From Woeseia sp. (GTDB taxonomy: Bacteria > Pseudomonadota > Gammaproteobacteria > Steroidobacterales > Woeseiaceae): DNA of 7,753 nucleotides. Made by a program: the position numbers and the translations under genes. Numbering within the stretch: the first letter of the stretch is position 1; the number at the start of each line of letters is the position of its first letter. Where the stretch lies: the NCBI GenBank assembly GCA_018701055.1, contig JABIUH010000306.1:1-7753 (forward strand), given 5' to 3'. Below are positions 6,288-7,753 of this stretch, in pieces. The notes under the pieces were generated by a model, which was given only the letters and a program-made list of their open reading frames with translations, made no database searches and was not told the DNA's origin.

Positions 6288-7189
6288 TGATTTATCCAAC
6301 AATAAAACAGCTTCGATACTTTTTGAGCCTCTGCGAGGAGGGGCACTTTGGGCGCGCCGCCGAATTGTCGTTTATCTCACAATCTGCGTTTAGTACGGCC
6401 ATTCAAGATCTAGAGGCCGTTTTGGATACGCAGCTCGTCGACCGAACAAATCGACAGGTGACCATTACGGCGGTGGGAAAAGAAGTCGCCACTCAGGCGC
6501 GGCTCTGTATTCGTGACGTCGAAAGCCTTATCGAAATCGCCGGCCAAAAACGTCAACCGTTGGAAGGCCCGCTGCGGCTCGGCGTTATTCCTACGATCGC
6601 TCCATTCCTCTTGCCTGGAATGCTGCCTAAATTGCGGCGGGCGTATCCGTCGTTGCGACTGTTCTTGTCGGAAGACCAGACAGACCGAATTCATCAAAAA
6701 TTGCTTGACGGTGACCTTGATGTCATTCTCGTTGCACTGCCGTATGAGCTGCGTAGCACTCAGTCAATGAGCCTATTCAAGGATCGCTTCTGCTTAGCCG
6801 CAAGGGCAGGCACCGAACACGTCGACCCCGACAATTATCGATTCAACCGGCTGCAGTCGGATAGCGTGCTGCTGCTCGAAGATGGGCATTGCTTGCGCGA
6901 CCACGCGCTTGCCGCCTGCCGGATTAAGAGCACTGAAAAAGTGAGTCGTTTTGCCGCGACCAGTTTACTGACGCTTGTAGAAATGCTGGACGCCGACATG
7001 GGCATATCATTTCTTCCGGAAATGGCGCGAGGATCCTCGCTTCTAAAAAATACGCGTGTTCGCATGTATCCAATGAACGAAAACAGTTATCGAACGATCG
7101 GTCTGGTTTGGCGCAAAGGAAGCGCACGAACCGATGAATTTGAGATGTTGGGCGATTTCATTCGAGAGTTTCATTTAGGTACAGGGTAA
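6287..7189 (+). CDS. oxyR: OxyR, LysR-type peroxide-sensing transcription regulator
   Basis: A 300-residue LysR-family regulator. The N-terminal winged helix-turn-helix spans about 5-65 (IKQLRYFLSLCEEGHFGRAAE, then SQSAFSTAIQDLEAVLDTQLVDR). The effector domain (about 93-298) carries the OxyR signature LLEDGHCLRDHALAAC at 196-211, where C202 and C211 correspond to the peroxidatic and resolving cysteines C199 and C208 of E. coli OxyR with the same 9-residue spacing. TSLLTLVEMLDADMGISFLPEMA (225-247) also follows the OxyR pattern. Oxidation by H2O2 forms the disulfide and turns on antioxidant genes. The likely local targets are the divergent dps and the peroxiredoxin-glutaredoxin gene, together with autorepression through the palindrome that ends at its own ATG. 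No Shine-Dalgarno precedes the start (GGTTTATCCGATT), although this ATG places the N-terminus within three residues of E. coli OxyR. Translation may be weak or from a very short leader. Confidence 0.95.
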   Translation: MIYPTIKQLRYFLSLCEEGHFGRAAELSFISQSAFSTAIQDLEAVLDTQLVDRTNRQVTITAVGKEVATQARLCIRDVESLIEIAGQKRQPLEGPLRLGVIPTIAPFLLPGMLPKLRRAYPSLRLFLSEDQTDRIHQKLLDGDLDVILVALPYELRSTQSMSLFKDRFCLAARAGTEHVDPDNYRFNRLQSDSVLLLEDGHCLRDHALAACRIKSTEKVSRFAATSLLTLVEMLDADMGISFLPEMARGSSLLKNTRVRMYPMNENSYRTIGLVWRKGSARTDEFEMLGDFIREFHLGTG

Positions 7190-7336
7190 TACTCTGATTT
7201 TTTCCCGATTTTGGTGAGTGTCATGGAAGTAACGGAACAATCTAATTCTGTTTCTCGACTGCTAACAAAAGAAAGACTAATTTCTACCGGCCATTGCGCC
7301 AACCGACGAAGCAAACCGTTAAAATCAACAAAGTAT

Positions 7337-7364
7337 GGATTGCTTCGCTACGCTCGCAATGACG
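7337..7364. repeat. Widespread intergenic repeat (GGATTGC...GCAATGACG type)
   Basis: The 28-base element begins GGATTGCTTCGC and ends CTCGCAATGACG, with terminal inverted arms ATTGC/GCAAT. I recognise this as a short palindromic sequence found in many copies between genes of unrelated bacteria, usually with the same GGATTGC and GCAATGAC ends. It is a REP/MITE-like element; its copy number in this genome cannot be judged from one window. Confidence 0.55.
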
Positions 7365-7424
7365 AGGGGGTGGATATTACGCTGCTCCTTTTCGGACCAT
7401 TTAAAAAATAGCTCAGCACACAGA

Positions 7425-7483
7425 CAAATCGGCAGGACTGCCGATTTGGATCGCGAAGCGAGGGCGAGGCCCAGGGACGGGCC
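7425..7483. repeat. Two adjacent hairpins: perfect 10-base inverted repeat plus GGCCC/GGGCC
   Basis: CAAATCGGCA (7425-7434) and TGCCGATTTG (7439-7448) are perfect inverted arms around GGAC. Some 20 bases on, GGCCC (7468-7472) and GGGCC (7479-7483) pair around AGGGAC. No T-run follows either on the plus strand, so a classical terminator for oxyR is unlikely. On the minus strand, TATTTTTTAAA lies about 15 bases beyond the first hairpin. The compact tandem layout resembles a REP-like or small non-autonomous element, but no target duplication is visible. Confidence 0.45.
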
Positions 7484-7521
7484 GAGTCCATCAATTCCGT
7501 TCTATGACTGCTGGAGAAACC

Positions 7522-7548
7522 AAAAAAAAGGGCCCCTGAAGGACCCTT
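7522..7548 (-). terminator. Intrinsic terminator of the tRNA-Thr transcript
   Basis: On the minus strand AAGGGTCC (7548-7541) pairs with GGGCCCTT (7535-7528) in an 8-base stem with one G-U pair and a 5-base loop, followed by an unbroken T-run through 7522. It begins 7 bases after the tRNA CCA end, so the tRNA is the last or only gene of its transcript. Confidence 0.9.
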
Positions 7549-7555
7549 CATAAAT

Positions 7556-7631
7556 TGGTGCCGGCACACGGAATCGAACCGCGGACCTGAGGTTTACAAA
7601 ACCCCTGCTCTACCAACTGAGCTACGCCGGC
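7556..7631 (-). tRNA. tRNA-Thr (anticodon UGU)
   Basis: A complete 76-base cloverleaf with encoded CCA. The acceptor stem is GCCGGCG with TGCCGGC (closing G-U), the D arm GCTC-AGTTGGTA-GAGC, the anticodon stem GGGGT/ACCTC around the loop TTTGTAA giving anticodon UGU, and the T arm CGCGG-TTCGATT-CCGTG. The discriminator is A73, followed by CCA. UGU reads threonine ACA and, through wobble, other ACN codons. In many gammaproteobacteria this tRNA heads a cluster with tRNA-Tyr, tRNA-Gly and tufB; here a terminator follows immediately, so it stands alone or ends a transcript that begins beyond the window. Confidence 0.97.
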
Positions 7632-7637
7632 TAAACT

Positions 7638-7655
7638 GGAACCGCGCGGATTATA
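7638..7655 (-). promoter_or_regulatory. -10 box and GC-rich discriminator upstream of tRNA-Thr
   Basis: A perfect TATAAT (7655-7650, minus strand) is followed by CCGCGCGG, the GC-rich discriminator typical of stable-RNA promoters under stringent (ppGpp/DksA) control. The expected start near 7643 leaves a leader of about 12 bases before the tRNA. No good -35 hexamer is visible at 16-18 bases (nearest TGGTGA). Confidence 0.6.
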
Positions 7656-7753
7656 CCTAGGTAAGGCGATATCACCAGTGCATATCCGCCGTTACCTGAC
7701 TAGTCTGGTCGGGGGCAGGTGGCGAGATCACGAAACAGAACGTTCTCTTCACC

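Larger units (their letters stand above)
7190..7521. other. Gene-free spacer rich in inverted repeats
   Basis: These 332 bases between the oxyR stop and the tRNA-Thr terminator hold no credible coding region. The short open frames either have no homology-like features or run through the repeat at 7337-7364 and read as the common spurious peptides LLRYARND and MDCFATLAMT. The stretch holds that repeat and two inverted-repeat hairpins (listed separately). I see no clear intrinsic terminator for oxyR; only an unpaired T-run just after its stop. Confidence 0.6.

Noticed and set aside
7211..7553. Short open frames of about 66 and 72 residues on the plus strand after oxyR
   Set aside because: Both pass through the intergenic repeat at 7337-7364 and give the familiar spurious peptides LLRYARND and MDCFATLAMT; no protein-like composition or motif outside it.
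7656..7753. Possible gene fragment or regulatory palindrome (AGAACGTTCT, 7737-7746) at the window end
   Set aside because: Frames on both strands are short and unrecognisable, and a 10-base palindrome alone, cut off from context, supports no assignment.
1..7753. CRISPR array, prophage, toxin-antitoxin or defence island
   Set aside because: No regularly spaced direct repeats, integrase, transposase or toxin-antitoxin-like gene pair is present; all long coding regions belong to recognised metabolic or stress families.

Overview
The window looks like a piece of a proteobacterial chromosome, most likely a free-living gammaproteobacterium. The reasons are the two-cysteine OxyR, a fused peroxiredoxin-glutaredoxin of the Haemophilus/Chromatium type, the E. 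coli-like GabD and Ada zinc domain, a tRNA gene with an encoded CCA end, and clear Shine-Dalgarno sequences before most genes. The species cannot be named from the sequence alone. Almost everything is a stress-defence gene, and six consecutive genes (about 6186 down to 512) lie on the minus strand.

Layout. 1-510 (+) is the C-terminal part of a flavin-binding pyridoxamine-phosphate-oxidase-like protein cut by the window edge. It meets, tail to tail with one base between stop codons, a two-barrel ChrR-like cupin (1177-512, -). Upstream of the cupin is an alkylation-repair pair: a 489-residue fusion of the Ada zinc/AraC sensor to an AlkA glycosylase (3194-1725, -), followed two bases later by ogt (1722-1231, -). 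Next comes a GabD-type succinate-semialdehyde dehydrogenase (4784-3321, -). The peroxide module follows: a hybrid peroxiredoxin-glutaredoxin (5676-4927, -), dps (6186-5710, -), and the divergent regulator oxyR (6287-7189, +). The last part is a 330-base stretch without a credible gene, rich in inverted repeats and holding a widespread type of intergenic repeat. It ends in a tRNA-Thr(UGU) gene on the minus strand with a strong intrinsic terminator and a stable-RNA-type -10/discriminator.

How the genes fit together. OxyR senses H2O2 through a C202-C211 disulfide and probably controls dps and the peroxiredoxin-glutaredoxin gene from the roughly 100-base divergent region, which holds a palindromic candidate operator touching the oxyR start codon. 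Dps removes Fe(II) and the hybrid enzyme reduces peroxide using glutathione. The repair pair is a rearranged adaptive response: methyl-phosphotriester sensing is joined to 3-methyladenine excision, and O6-methylguanine reversal is a separate protein. This architecture is already known, for example in mycobacteria.

I found no clearly undescribed multi-gene system. The points most worth a second look are the inverted repeat covering the Shine-Dalgarno of the ada-alkA fusion, the palindrome at the oxyR start without a Shine-Dalgarno, the cupin with a degenerate second barrel, and the hairpin-rich spacer before the tRNA.
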